From Komagataeibacter xylinus NBRC 15237 (GTDB lineage Bacteria > Pseudomonadota > Alphaproteobacteria > Acetobacterales > Acetobacteraceae), in contig NZ_BCTP01000010.1 of NCBI RefSeq assembly GCF_001571345.1, forward strand, positions 1 through 64,000: a DNA stretch of 64,000 bases, given 5' to 3'. The translations under genes were made by a program, and so were the position numbers. Under the pieces are notes generated by a model. The model did not search any database. It saw only the letters and a program-made list of their open reading frames with translations, and had not been told where the DNA came from. Positions within the stretch are counted from its first letter, which is position 1. Every line of letters starts with the position of its first letter. Of this stretch, positions 6,409 to 13,866 are shown piece after piece.

Positions 6409-6568
6409 GGACTAGCTTTCCAGTCTGGATATGAAAATAGTCCACCCGCGCCATGATGCCGTAGGAAACCGGCATTTTTCTCATGGTTCAGGTGGACCAG
6501 TTTACGGGTTTGGAGCGATCAGGTTGCCCGGCGGCCGGTTTACAGACCGGCCCTATCCGGTTGACAGA

Positions 6569-6898
6569 TCAGCGCAGCGGCTGGCCGGGCACGACCGGGC
6601 GCGGAGCCTCGACCTTTTCCGGGGCAGGTGTTGCGGCCGAGGTCGCGCTGGCGGTCGCGGGTTTGGTCTCGATCGCCGTTTTCAGGTCGGTGATGCCGGT
6701 CAGCACCTTGGTCAGCGCGGCATCGATGCCCGCCAGGTCGAGGTTGGGCGCGGCGCGCGCCACGATCACCGGCACCAGCGTCTGCAGCAGGGTGCCTGCC
6801 AGTGCGATGTCGGCCTGCGCGGTGGCCGTGTCTTTCCTGCCCAGCGCGGTCTCGATCAGGGTCTCGAGGGCAGGGATGGCGGTGGTTGCGTCAGCCAT
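6569..6898 (-). CDS. Small helical phage protein of unknown function
   Basis: 109 residues from the ATG at 6898, which has GGAG nine bases upstream and a terminator just before that. The N-terminal 75 residues are predicted helical (PALETLIETALGRKDTATAQ, LDLAGIDAALTKVLTGITDL) and the C-terminus is a proline/alanine tail. No motif allows a function. The place between the holin-like gene and the Tat/lipobox gene suggests membership of the lysis or envelope group. Confidence 0.6.
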   Translation of the reverse strand: MADATTAIPALETLIETALGRKDTATAQADIALAGTLLQTLVPVIVARAAPNLDLAGIDAALTKVLTGITDLKTAIETKPATASATSAATPAPEKVEAPRPVVPGQPLR

Positions 6899-6915
6899 GA
6901 GAGGCGTCTCCATAC

Positions 6916-6940
6916 AAAAAAACCGCCTCAAAGGCGGTTG
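6916..6940 (-). terminator. Intrinsic terminator upstream of the gene at 6569
   Basis: Leftward, the arms AACCGCCT and AGGCGGTT form a tight hairpin followed by seven T; the T-run ends 17 bases before the ATG at 6898. Confidence 0.85.
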
Positions 6941-6973
6941 CGGAATCAGGATGATTGAGCCGGGACCAGCCAG

Positions 6974-7312
6974 TCAGGCTGGCGGGGAGGCGCGTGCCGG
7001 TGGCTTGCCGGGGCGCGTGGAGCCGGGCGGCACATCGAGGCGCTGCTCGACTTCCTGCCGGGGCACGGTAGCCGGAACCATCGCGGCCTTTTTGCCCGGC
7101 TGGTAGGCGGGCAGGTTCCACCCGCGCGCCTGGGCAATGGCGGTGACGATGGTCCAGACCAGCACCCATTTCGAGGTGGGGTCAGGCGGCCGCCAGAACC
7201 GCGCGATCAGGGCGCAGGTCGAGATCAGGAAGGACAGGATGACCACGACATCCCCGGCATACTGGGCCGGGAGCATCGAGAGCACATCCTGCAGCAGCGA
7301 GAAGGGATCCAT
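6974..7312 (-). CDS. Holin-like membrane protein
   Basis: The 112-residue protein has two membrane segments at about residues 19-40 (AGDVVVILSFLISTCALIAR) and 50-64 (WVLVWTIVTAIAQ), then a long charged, proline-rich C-terminal tail. Size and topology fit a class II holin, and it lies directly next to a protein of the phage muralytic/structural P5 group. The family is not one I can name, and a non-lytic membrane role is possible. Confidence 0.55.
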   Translation of the reverse strand: MDPFSLLQDVLSMLPAQYAGDVVVILSFLISTCALIARFWRPPDPTSKWVLVWTIVTAIAQARGWNLPAYQPGKKAAMVPATVPRQEVEQRLDVPPGSTRPGKPPARASPPA

Positions 7313-7313
7313 G

Positions 7314-7634
7314 TCAGGCCTCGGCTGGCTGGGGCAGGGCAGGCAGGCCGTGCAGCGCCTGGTCGATCTGGGGCAGAGTGATGTGCCCCGGCCCGTTCTC
7401 CATCAGCGTGATGCCAAGGATCATCTGCCGCATGGTCTGCGCGTCGTTCAGGTCCAGTGTGGTGCCGGGCTGCACGCCCATCCGGCTGCACAGCAGGTTG
7501 ATGTAGGCCCCGGTGGCGTTCTCGCTGGTGGGCGCATAGACGGAGATGATGCTGGCTACCGTGGTCAGGCCCCGCTGCCCGTACAGCAGCAGCTCCCGGC
7601 GCAGCGCGCGGATGCCGCGCGGGAGTTCGCTCAT
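7314..7634 (-). CDS. P5-like muralytic/structural protein, shortened at the N-terminus
   Basis: The 106-residue protein matches the C-terminal two thirds of phage P5-type proteins: a GIRAL..LL.YGQRGLTTV helix, the block SVYAPTSENATGAYINLLCS, and a final helix ending ITLMENG. Full-length relatives begin RGIRNNNPGN followed by about 40 residues that hold the glycosidase-like part. Here RGIR joins straight to the second GIR-type motif (LPRGIRALRREL), as if the segment between two similar motifs had been lost in frame. If so, the enzymatic part is missing and the protein may be only structural. Confidence 0.6.
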   Translation of the reverse strand: MSELPRGIRALRRELLLYGQRGLTTVASIISVYAPTSENATGAYINLLCSRMGVQPGTTLDLNDAQTMRQMILGITLMENGPGHITLPQIDQALHGLPALPQPAEA

Positions 7635-7670
7635 GGCGTCAGGTTCCTTGTTCAGGGGGATTGCCCGGGC

Positions 7671-7979
7671 TCATGGATGTCCACCGTGCAGGAGTTGGCC
7701 GAACCAGTCACAGAATGGGGGGTAAGCGAACAGGGCGGCGGCGACGGTGCCGATCACGGTGATCAGGCCGACGATGGCCGCCCCGATCTGCTTGATGGCC
7801 TTCATGCCGCCGATGATCTGGCCCATGCACTCGCGCATCTCGGTCGACAGGTCACGCACCTCGCCGCGCAGGGCGCGCAGGTCGGTCTCGGTTGATTCGA
7901 CCTTGGTCTCGACGCGGACCAGCCGGTCGCGCAGCTGGGGGTCGTCCCCGAACCCCAGCACTCTCCACAGAATGAACAT
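7671..7979 (-). CDS. Coiled-coil membrane protein, holin/spanin-like
   Basis: 102 residues from the ATG at 7979. A heptad-rich segment at about residues 17-60 (RVETKVESTETDLRALRGEV) is followed by a membrane segment at about 63-84 (IGAAIVGLITVIGTVAAALF) and a short C-terminal tail. The layout resembles phage proteins annotated as holins or hemolysin-XhlA-like. A terminator precedes the start. It lies upstream of the P5-like gene, so it belongs to the putative lysis group. Confidence 0.5.
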   Translation of the reverse strand: MFILWRVLGFGDDPQLRDRLVRVETKVESTETDLRALRGEVRDLSTEMRECMGQIIGGMKAIKQIGAAIVGLITVIGTVAAALFAYPPFCDWFGQLLHGGHP

Positions 7980-7995
7980 CAGATTTCCAGGCAAT

Positions 7996-8018
7996 AAAAA
8001 ACCGCCTCAAGGGCGGTC
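7996..8018 (-). terminator. Intrinsic terminator upstream of the gene at 7671
   Basis: Leftward, arms ACCGCCC and GGCGGT with a short loop are followed by six T; the T-run ends 16 bases before the ATG at 7979. It also marks the end of the tail-fibre unit. Confidence 0.85.
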
Positions 8019-8044
8019 GGGCAGGCGCGGGTTGTGCGGCTGGG

Positions 8045-8494
8045 TCAGGTCGTGGTGGTGGCCGTGCTGGCCGCCGTTGTCGTGCCGTTAAGGTCAGCCG
8101 GAGCCGCAGGCAATGCCGTGCTGGTGATGTCCGTGCCGTTGGCGATGGCCAGCAGCGCCTTGAGATAGGCGGCCACATCATCGGGAATGGCTACATTTTT
8201 CGCCGTATAGGCCACGCTCGCCGATGCATTGGCTGCGGCATAGGTCGATTGCGCCTGCGCCATCAATGCGGGATAGGCCACGATATTTGCGCCCTGCACG
8301 GCCTGTCCGGACGGGGACCGGGCAGCCCATTGTTCTGCCGTCAGGGGCAGAAGGGCCGACGCTGCGGGGAGCCATGCAGGCTGGGACCGGAACAGATTGA
8401 TATCAATCCAGCCGGTGACGGGGGCGGGCTGCATAGCCGCAGTATCATAAAGCGCATAGTATCGGCTTGTATAAGTCGTTTTCCAATCTGTCAC
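8045..8494 (-). CDS. Tail fibre assembly-like protein
   Basis: The 149-residue protein begins with a YYALYDTA..PAPVTGWIDI pattern and contains LTAEQWAARSPSGQAVQG, which is common in Tfa-type tail fibre assembly chaperones and small fibre-associated proteins. The C-terminus ends in a threonine-rich run. It overlaps the fibre gene upstream by 4 bp, the usual arrangement of fibre and chaperone. Confidence 0.65.
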   Translation of the reverse strand: MTDWKTTYTSRYYALYDTAAMQPAPVTGWIDINLFRSQPAWLPAASALLPLTAEQWAARSPSGQAVQGANIVAYPALMAQAQSTYAAANASASVAYTAKNVAIPDDVAAYLKALLAIANGTDITSTALPAAPADLNGTTTAASTATTTT

Positions 8495-9666
8495 GACAGT
8501 ATTCCCTCAACTGTAATCCACAATTCACCGGCTGCGTCGTATGAACTATTAAGATATGACCTGTAATAAACCTTTAGTTCTGTAGCGGTAGGGTATCCTG
8601 ATGTTATGTTTACCCATGAACTGACAGCACTACCGGCGGAAACCCGTCCAGTAACCTGTGCCACCGGAACACCAGTGTATGCGAACGGGAAAATAATATC
8701 TTGCTGCTGCTCGGAAGAAGTCTGAGAAACATGCAGCATTTGCCGCAAAACATTACCTTGCTTAGTCCAGAACCCATCCAGCAGGATACCGGACGCTTCA
8801 AAAACTCCGCAACTGAACGGGGCATAACTTTCAGTTGTGCCGTCCGACATCGTGGCGATCAGGTTACCGCTGGCATCCTCCTGAATGTCCGTGATGCGGA
8901 CGTTGGTGGTACCAGCCGCCAGAACCGACCCGACGTACCGTCCCTCGGCCACCCGTGCGCCCAGCGCGCCCTGCGTGGTGAAATCCACTACGTCAGGCAC
9001 CAGAACCTTGCCCGACCCGGACAGATCGAACGTGCCAGTGGAGAGGCGAAACGTGCCCTGATTGGCCGTGCCCGGCGTGCCGCCCGTTACGGTCAGGGTA
9101 GCATCAGGCGTTGCATCACCGGCAGCGGGTGCCCCTGCCGACCAAAACTGGTGCGTGACCGTGCCCGCAGTGGTTTTGCTGCCCCAGTCCATGTCGCCGG
9201 TGACGTTGCCGCCGCCCAGCGAGAGGTAGCCCGCCAGCGCCGTGGTGAGTGCCCCGGTGGTGACGTAGCCGTCCAGCGCGGTCGTGGTCAGCAGGCTGAC
9301 CGTGGTGGTGCCGTAGGTGAAGGCGGGCGCGCCGAGGGCAGCGGAATAGTAGAGCACGCTGCCCGCCACATCACCCGTGGCCAGAACGCCGGGGGAGCCG
9401 AGCACGGCGCCCGAGGCAGCCTGTTTGGCCAAGGCCTTGATGGCGGCCGAGAGCTGCCCCCAGTTGGCCGGGTCCAGCGTCAGGCCCGCATCGAGGATGG
9501 GCTGGATGACCTCGGCCATGAGCATGTTGTAGTGCGCGGCCGGGAAGTCGGTGGCGGGGATGGTGGCCGCCGGGTTGCCATCCGTGGCCCAGCCGGGCGT
9601 GCCGGTGGCTGGCATCGTGTCGCGGCTGGCCTCGGTGACCGTGCCGGTGCCGATGATGAGGTCCAT
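8491..9666 (-). CDS. Tail fibre protein
   Basis: The 391-residue protein follows the gp48-like gene and precedes the assembly protein, which is the fibre position in Mu-like tails. The N-terminal ~120 residues form a conserved attachment region (YNMLMAEVIQPILDAGLTLD, NWGQLSAAIKALAKQ); the middle is repetitive and glycine/threonine-rich. The last ~110 residues (coding DNA about 8491-8830) are distinctly more AT-rich, with different codon use, suggesting an exchanged receptor-binding tip. Host receptor unknown. Confidence 0.8.
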   Translation of the reverse strand: MDLIIGTGTVTEASRDTMPATGTPGWATDGNPAATIPATDFPAAHYNMLMAEVIQPILDAGLTLDPANWGQLSAAIKALAKQAASGAVLGSPGVLATGDVAGSVLYYSAALGAPAFTYGTTTVSLLTTTALDGYVTTGALTTALAGYLSLGGGNVTGDMDWGSKTTAGTVTHQFWSAGAPAAGDATPDATLTVTGGTPGTANQGTFRLSTGTFDLSGSGKVLVPDVVDFTTQGALGARVAEGRYVGSVLAAGTTNVRITDIQEDASGNLIATMSDGTTESYAPFSCGVFEASGILLDGFWTKQGNVLRQMLHVSQTSSEQQQDIIFPFAYTGVPVAQVTGRVSAGSAVSSWVNITSGYPTATELKVYYRSYLNSSYDAAGELWITVEGILS

Positions 9667-9669
9667 CGG

Positions 9670-10266
9670 TTATCCTTCGCTGTAGTTGAAGATCAGGATG
9701 GTGTGGGCGGGTTTGCGCGCGGTCAGCTCGCATTGCAGGACCGTGCTGCCCCAGGTGGCGAAGGGCTCGCCAAAGGCGTTGCCGAAGCGCAGGGGCGTTA
9801 TGGTGAACTGCGGGGCGTTGACCTGCCACGTATGCGCCCAGGCATCGCCGCCGAAGGGCGTGCCGAACTTGCGGCCAAAGCGGCTGGGCGCGAACTCGGT
9901 GATGGTGATGTCGAAGCCAAGCGTCTTGGCGAACGCGATGAAGTAGGCGACGGAAGCCCCGCCATTATCGGTCAGCCGGGCCACCACCTGCGCGCGGCGC
10001 AGCTCGATGGTCGGGCTTTCCCCTGCGCAGGGATCGGGCAGGCCGAGGGTGGCCTCCCATTCCGGCAGCAGGTTGGCCGTGGTGGAGGGGAAGGCATCGG
10101 CGATCAGCTCACCGGCCGACTGCCCATTGCGCTGGAAGGTGGGCGCCCACACGCCCGCGATCTGGTAGGGCATGCCATCCGGCTCACGCGACCAGATGCG
10201 CCCGCGCGGCAGCAGGTTGAGCAGGGCCGTGCGGAAATCCGACGTGGCAAAGATGGGCGCTACCAT
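9670..10266 (-). CDS. Mu gp48-like baseplate protein (YmfQ/DUF2313)
   Basis: The 198-residue protein carries family landmarks: LLNLLPRGRIWSREPDG near the N-terminus, LLPEWEATLGLPDPC, ELRRAQVVARLTDNGG and a C-terminal CELTARKPAHTILIFNY. Family members complete the baseplate between gp47 and the fibres of contractile tails. The start overlaps the 3' end of the gp47-like gene by 7 bp. Confidence 0.88.
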   Translation of the reverse strand: MVAPIFATSDFRTALLNLLPRGRIWSREPDGMPYQIAGVWAPTFQRNGQSAGELIADAFPSTTANLLPEWEATLGLPDPCAGESPTIELRRAQVVARLTDNGGASVAYFIAFAKTLGFDITITEFAPSRFGRKFGTPFGGDAWAHTWQVNAPQFTITPLRFGNAFGEPFATWGSTVLQCELTARKPAHTILIFNYSEG

Positions 10267-11387
10267 GCCACGCCATCCGCGCCGCTGACCGTGCCCAGCA
10301 CCGGCATGCTACCCTGATTGGCGCCGACCACGGGATCGGTCGGGGACTGGACCTCGAAGCTGTCCAGCCCGATGGCGGCAATGGCCTCCTGCCAGTCATT
10401 GGGGTTGATGGTGCCGCCGGGGGCGGATTTGCGCCGGAACATGTCGGCCAGCGCGGTCTTGATGGCGGCATGGTTGGCCGTGGTGTCGCCCGTGCCGAGA
10501 TCCGTGATGACGAAGTCCACCGGCTGGGCGATGGGCGCGCAGACAATGACCAGCGCCGTGACGGGCCGCTCGGCCTGAATCGCGTTGGCTACCGTCAGCT
10601 GGTCGCCCGTTGCCGTGGTGTAGCGGGGATCACCTGCCGCCGTGCCATCGGTGCCGACCGGGAAACCACCCGTGGCGGCGTTGGCCTCATCGAGCATGAC
10701 GTAGACCACCACCGTGCCCGCGCCGAAGCCGTTGCCCACGCACCAGGCGCGGGTGACGCCGGTCACGGCCTCGGCCCAGTCCACGTAATCCGCCTGCTTG
10801 CCGTCCTCCCCCTGCGCCTGGAAGGCGTCCATCACGCGGGTGCGGAAATCGTCCTCATCCTCGATGTCGGCCCCGCTGACCGTCACCCCCGTGACCGTGC
10901 CGCTGGTCTGGATGCCGGGCACCGGGCTGGACAGGGTGGCGATGGTGCCCAGCGTGACGTTGCCTGCGCTGCCGCTTGTGCTGGCAGTCCAGCTGACCAC
11001 GGTCGTGCCATCGGCCGTAACGCTCTCGGCCGTGGCTGTGGCCAGCACGCCGCCCTGTAGTGCGAACTGCGTGCCTGCGGGGATGGTGCTGGTGCCGGTG
11101 GCCGGGAACGTGGCCGTGCCGGTCGCGGCCGTGGCCCCCTTGCGGTACACGCCCTTGAGCGCGCCCCATGCGGCCAGATATTCATCCGTGGCCGTCCACG
11201 GCACGGATTGCAGGGAAACCCAGTCGATATAACCGTAATGCAGCCACGCCAGCCCGGCCAGCACCATGGCCAGCACGTACAGCACGGAGAAGCGCAGCAC
11301 GGCCACGACGCCGGGAATGCCACCGCTGACGACATCCTGCAGGGCCTGCTGGCGCAGCTGCGACAGGGTGGGGCGTGGATAGGCCAT
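10260..11387 (-). CDS. Baseplate J-like protein (Mu gp47 family)
   Basis: The 375-residue protein has the gp47/J layout: an N-terminal wedge region with a hydrophobic helix (SVLYVLAMVLAGLAWLHYGY), GSAGNVTLGTIATLSSPVPG in the central domain, and the conserved GADIEDEDDFRTRVMDAFQ followed by VTRAWCVGNGFGAGTVVVYV. It forms the wedge of the baseplate with gp46 and gp48. Transcribed leftward between those two genes. Confidence 0.92.
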   Translation of the reverse strand: MAYPRPTLSQLRQQALQDVVSGGIPGVVAVLRFSVLYVLAMVLAGLAWLHYGYIDWVSLQSVPWTATDEYLAAWGALKGVYRKGATAATGTATFPATGTSTIPAGTQFALQGGVLATATAESVTADGTTVVSWTASTSGSAGNVTLGTIATLSSPVPGIQTSGTVTGVTVSGADIEDEDDFRTRVMDAFQAQGEDGKQADYVDWAEAVTGVTRAWCVGNGFGAGTVVVYVMLDEANAATGGFPVGTDGTAAGDPRYTTATGDQLTVANAIQAERPVTALVIVCAPIAQPVDFVITDLGTGDTTANHAAIKTALADMFRRKSAPGGTINPNDWQEAIAAIGLDSFEVQSPTDPVVGANQGSMPVLGTVSGADGVAW

Positions 11388-11388
11388 A

Positions 11389-11889
11389 TCAGGTCAGGCC
11401 CTCCCAGGCCCATGAGAAGGTAAAGGTTTGAGGCGTGCTGTTGCCCGGCTGGGTGAGGGTGACCGAGAACTCGGCCATGGTGGGGATGGTGGCGCTCCAC
11501 CACGCGCTGACCGCGATCGAGCGCACCACGCCATCATCGACCAGCCATTGCAGGGCCTCGGTGCAGATGCTCTCGATCTCGCGCGGGATGGCCCGCGTGC
11601 CCACCTTCACCGCGCGTTTGAGCTGCCACAGGCGCGAGCCGATGGGCAGGTCGGCAAAGGCATCGCCCCACCAGCCGCGCCGGTCGGCCGCAGCCGAACC
11701 CGGTGCGCCGTTGGGAGACTGGATGCCTGCTGCCGTATCGGCCGAGGATGGCTGTTCGGGGGCCACGCGATCGGTGAACAGGGAAACCATGACGGCCGAG
11801 CGCAGCGGGTTGTCGAGTGCGAGGTCACCGGACACGATGGGCCAGTCGCCGCGGGCTTCGCGGACGTTCCAGATGATTGCGATATCCAT
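11389..11889 (-). CDS. Mu gp46-like baseplate protein
   Basis: 166 residues from the ATG at 11889. Diagnostic patterns are DIAIIWN near the N-terminus, DNPLRSAVMVSLFTDRVAPE, the GWWGDAF motif, and SRLWQLKR. In Mu-like tails gp46 is a wedge protein homologous to T4 gp25. An earlier in-frame extension to 12153 is rejected because it reads through the DUF2283 gene on the other strand. Confidence 0.9.
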   Translation of the reverse strand: MDIAIIWNVREARGDWPIVSGDLALDNPLRSAVMVSLFTDRVAPEQPSSADTAAGIQSPNGAPGSAAADRRGWWGDAFADLPIGSRLWQLKRAVKVGTRAIPREIESICTEALQWLVDDGVVRSIAVSAWWSATIPTMAEFSVTLTQPGNSTPQTFTFSWAWEGLT

Positions 11890-11970
11890 TATGTTCCCGT
11901 GAGATCGATGGGCGTGGAGGCCGCCGCCTTGTGTGCTATGCCTGCCGGGCAGGGAATGGAGAGCAAGGTC

Positions 11971-12171
11971 ATGATAAAAACCAGCTACGATCCCGAGGCC
12001 GACGCCATGTTCATCTGGGTTGGGCCGGAAGGGGCGAAATCCGTGGAAACCCGCGAAGTCTCCCCCTGCGTGATACTGGATTACGATGCCGATGGCGCGC
12101 TGATCGGCATCGAGGTGCTTGATGTGCGCGAGCGCACGTCGCGCCCCATTCATGGGGTCGCGGCGGAGTAA
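11971..12171 (+). CDS. Solitary DUF2283 protein inside the tail operon
   Basis: The 66-residue protein has the DUF2283 pattern: IKTSYDPEADAMFIWVG, VETREVSPCVILDYDADGAL and IGIEVLDVRER. The function of the family is not settled; members often sit beside small toxin-like genes (such as DUF4258) and may be antitoxins. No partner is visible here. It is the only rightward gene within the baseplate genes and fits the gap between gp46 and gp45 with almost no spare bases. An alternative ATG at 11956 would add five residues. Confidence 0.75.
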   Translation: MIKTSYDPEADAMFIWVGPEGAKSVETREVSPCVILDYDADGALIGIEVLDVRERTSRPIHGVAAE

Positions 12172-12174
12172 GCA

Positions 12175-12675
12175 TCAGACGGGCGGACCCGTATCCGCGC
12201 CGTTGTTGCCGTTGGAATGTTCGTGGCTGGACAGCTTCTTGCCCTGCGCCACGACTTCATTGCCGGTGATGATGCCCCCGGCCGTGAAATCGCCGGGGGT
12301 GGTGACCTTGTTATTGGCAGGCAGCAGCGCGATGGAGCCATCGGCCTTGAGCCAGATCCGGCTGCCGGTGGCGGGGCTGTAAATGCATGTCTCACCGGGC
12401 TGCAGGTCTTTCGGCCTGCTGTTCTGGTCATTGCTGGCGATGGATACGCCGCGCTGGCGGTTGCCACCGATGAAGACGATGACATGATCGGAATCCGCCA
12501 GCGGGCGACAGGCGAAGCCTGCGTGCTGCATGAGCGGCATGTCGCTGTGGATTTCGCCCTTGAGCAGCGTAGCCTGCACGGTTGGCGTAGCGGGCGCCTC
12601 ATCCGTATCGGCGGTCTGCCGCCCGATGCCGATGAGCATCATCACGCCACGGGCGACGCGGGGAAGAAATGACAT
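12175..12675 (-). CDS. Baseplate assembly protein V / Mu gp45-like spike
   Basis: The 166-residue protein matches gp45: an N-terminal MMLIGIGRQTADTD, the OB-fold core (VQATLLKGEIHSDMPLMQHA), VFIGGNRQRGVSIASNDQ, GETCIYSPATGSRIWLKADG and a C-terminal SSHEHSNGN that would bind metal at the spike tip. It is the membrane-piercing spike of the contractile tail. Confidence 0.9.
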   Translation of the reverse strand: MSFLPRVARGVMMLIGIGRQTADTDEAPATPTVQATLLKGEIHSDMPLMQHAGFACRPLADSDHVIVFIGGNRQRGVSIASNDQNSRPKDLQPGETCIYSPATGSRIWLKADGSIALLPANNKVTTPGDFTAGGIITGNEVVAQGKKLSSHEHSNGNNGADTGPPV

Positions 12676-12684
12676 CTGGCACCC

Positions 12685-13866
12685 TTAGCCTGACTGGCCC
12701 TGACCCGATGCCAGCGCCTGGAAAAAGGCGCTCTGCATCAGCGGATTGATGATCGGTTCAACTGCATAGGCGGCGGGGTCCATCAGCGTGACATCGGCAT
12801 GCGTGCCTTCCCCAATGGCCTGCCGCAGGACCAGTTCGCCGATCAGCAGGTCAACCTGTTTTGATCCGCCAAGGAAGGAGACCGGCGCGAGTGTGTTCGG
12901 CAACCACAGGTTGCCTGCATCATCACGCCAGCTGTCACATGTCACTGAAACCGGATAGGCGCGGCCATATCGCCGGTTGACTTCCCACTGCACGCGCTGG
13001 CGAGCAATGGTGGCGTTACTGTCACCGATCTCGACCGGGATCAGCATGTTGCGGGTGCGCTTTACACCCCTGTCAAAAGCCTGCGCATCGAATGGTGCAG
13101 TATTGGCGCTCATCTGCTCCACGGCCCTGTCAGCCTGCGGGGACTCAAACAGCGTGATGGCCGCAATATTCAGGGCCTGCACGCTGGAGAAGCGCCCGGC
13201 CATGCTGCGCACGCGCTGCATGCGCTCGACATTGCCGCCCACCACAAATCCACTGGCCGCATGCCGGGAGCCGACCCGTGACAGGCAGATATTGCCATCC
13301 GGCTGGTCATAGAACAGCACGGCGGCAAGGCGCGTCACACGCTCGATAACTTCGTAGGCCGTTTCCGTCAGGATGGCGGAGAAGGCCAGAATGTCGGTAT
13401 TGCCCGCGCCAGCCACCGAGATCACCTGTATGCCAGCGAAGGCGGAGACGGCGCGGGCGATGGCCAGCGCATTCGTGCTGTTCATCTGAAACGTAGAGAA
13501 CTCCGCCGCACATTCCACCAGATCAATGCTCTTTGAGGCCAGCTGCACCTCAATGCTGTGCTGGCCGGGTGCGATGTCCTCCACGATGGTCTGGACATAG
13601 CCGGTGAACACCAGCGTGCTGCCGATCAGCAGCTGGCAGCTGTCACCTTCGGCAAGGTCGATCGTGGTCGCAGCGTTCGGCCCCTGTGTGGTCATGGACA
13701 GGTTTGCCGTCCAGGGCATGATTTCCACGCCCATGCGGATGGTCGCACCCGTCCATGTGCTGATGGCCCATGCCTTTGTGCCGCGCAGGATGATGACCGA
13801 GACCTGGTCGGACGGCTGGGGTGTCCACCCCACGAAGTCGGAAAGGGCAGACAGGGTTCCGCTCAT
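12685..13866 (-). CDS. Mu gp44/P-like baseplate hub protein
   Basis: The 393-residue protein has the hub features MTTQGPNAATTIDLAEGDSC, a first beta-barrel (VFTGYVQTIVEDIAPGQHSI) and a late block NRRYGRAYPVSVTCDSWRD followed by LWLPNTLAPV. Proteins of this group form the central hub that carries the gp45 spike and connects it to the tube. Its ATG overlaps the stop of the upstream DNA-circularisation gene. Confidence 0.9.
   Translation of the reverse strand: MSGTLSALSDFVGWTPQPSDQVSVIILRGTKAWAISTWTGATIRMGVEIMPWTANLSMTTQGPNAATTIDLAEGDSCQLLIGSTLVFTGYVQTIVEDIAPGQHSIEVQLASKSIDLVECAAEFSTFQMNSTNALAIARAVSAFAGIQVISVAGAGNTDILAFSAILTETAYEVIERVTRLAAVLFYDQPDGNICLSRVGSRHAASGFVVGGNVERMQRVRSMAGRFSSVQALNIAAITLFESPQADRAVEQMSANTAPFDAQAFDRGVKRTRNMLIPVEIGDSNATIARQRVQWEVNRRYGRAYPVSVTCDSWRDDAGNLWLPNTLAPVSFLGGSKQVDLLIGELVLRQAIGEGTHADVTLMDPAAYAVEPIINPLMQSAFFQALASGQGQSG

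Noticed and set aside
6460-6486. Rightward hairpin ATGCCG...CGGCAT followed by T-run
   Set aside because: It looks like a terminator on the plus strand, but no rightward gene precedes it, so I do not list it as a feature.
6431-7106. Two long rightward frames (175 and 207 codons) over the small helical and holin-like genes
   Set aside because: They lie opposite genes with ribosome sites and terminators in register; high GC leaves antisense frames open.
8701-10317. Rightward frame of 538 codons
   Set aside because: It is antisense to the tail fibre and gp48-like genes, rich in G, R and A, and has no start signal.
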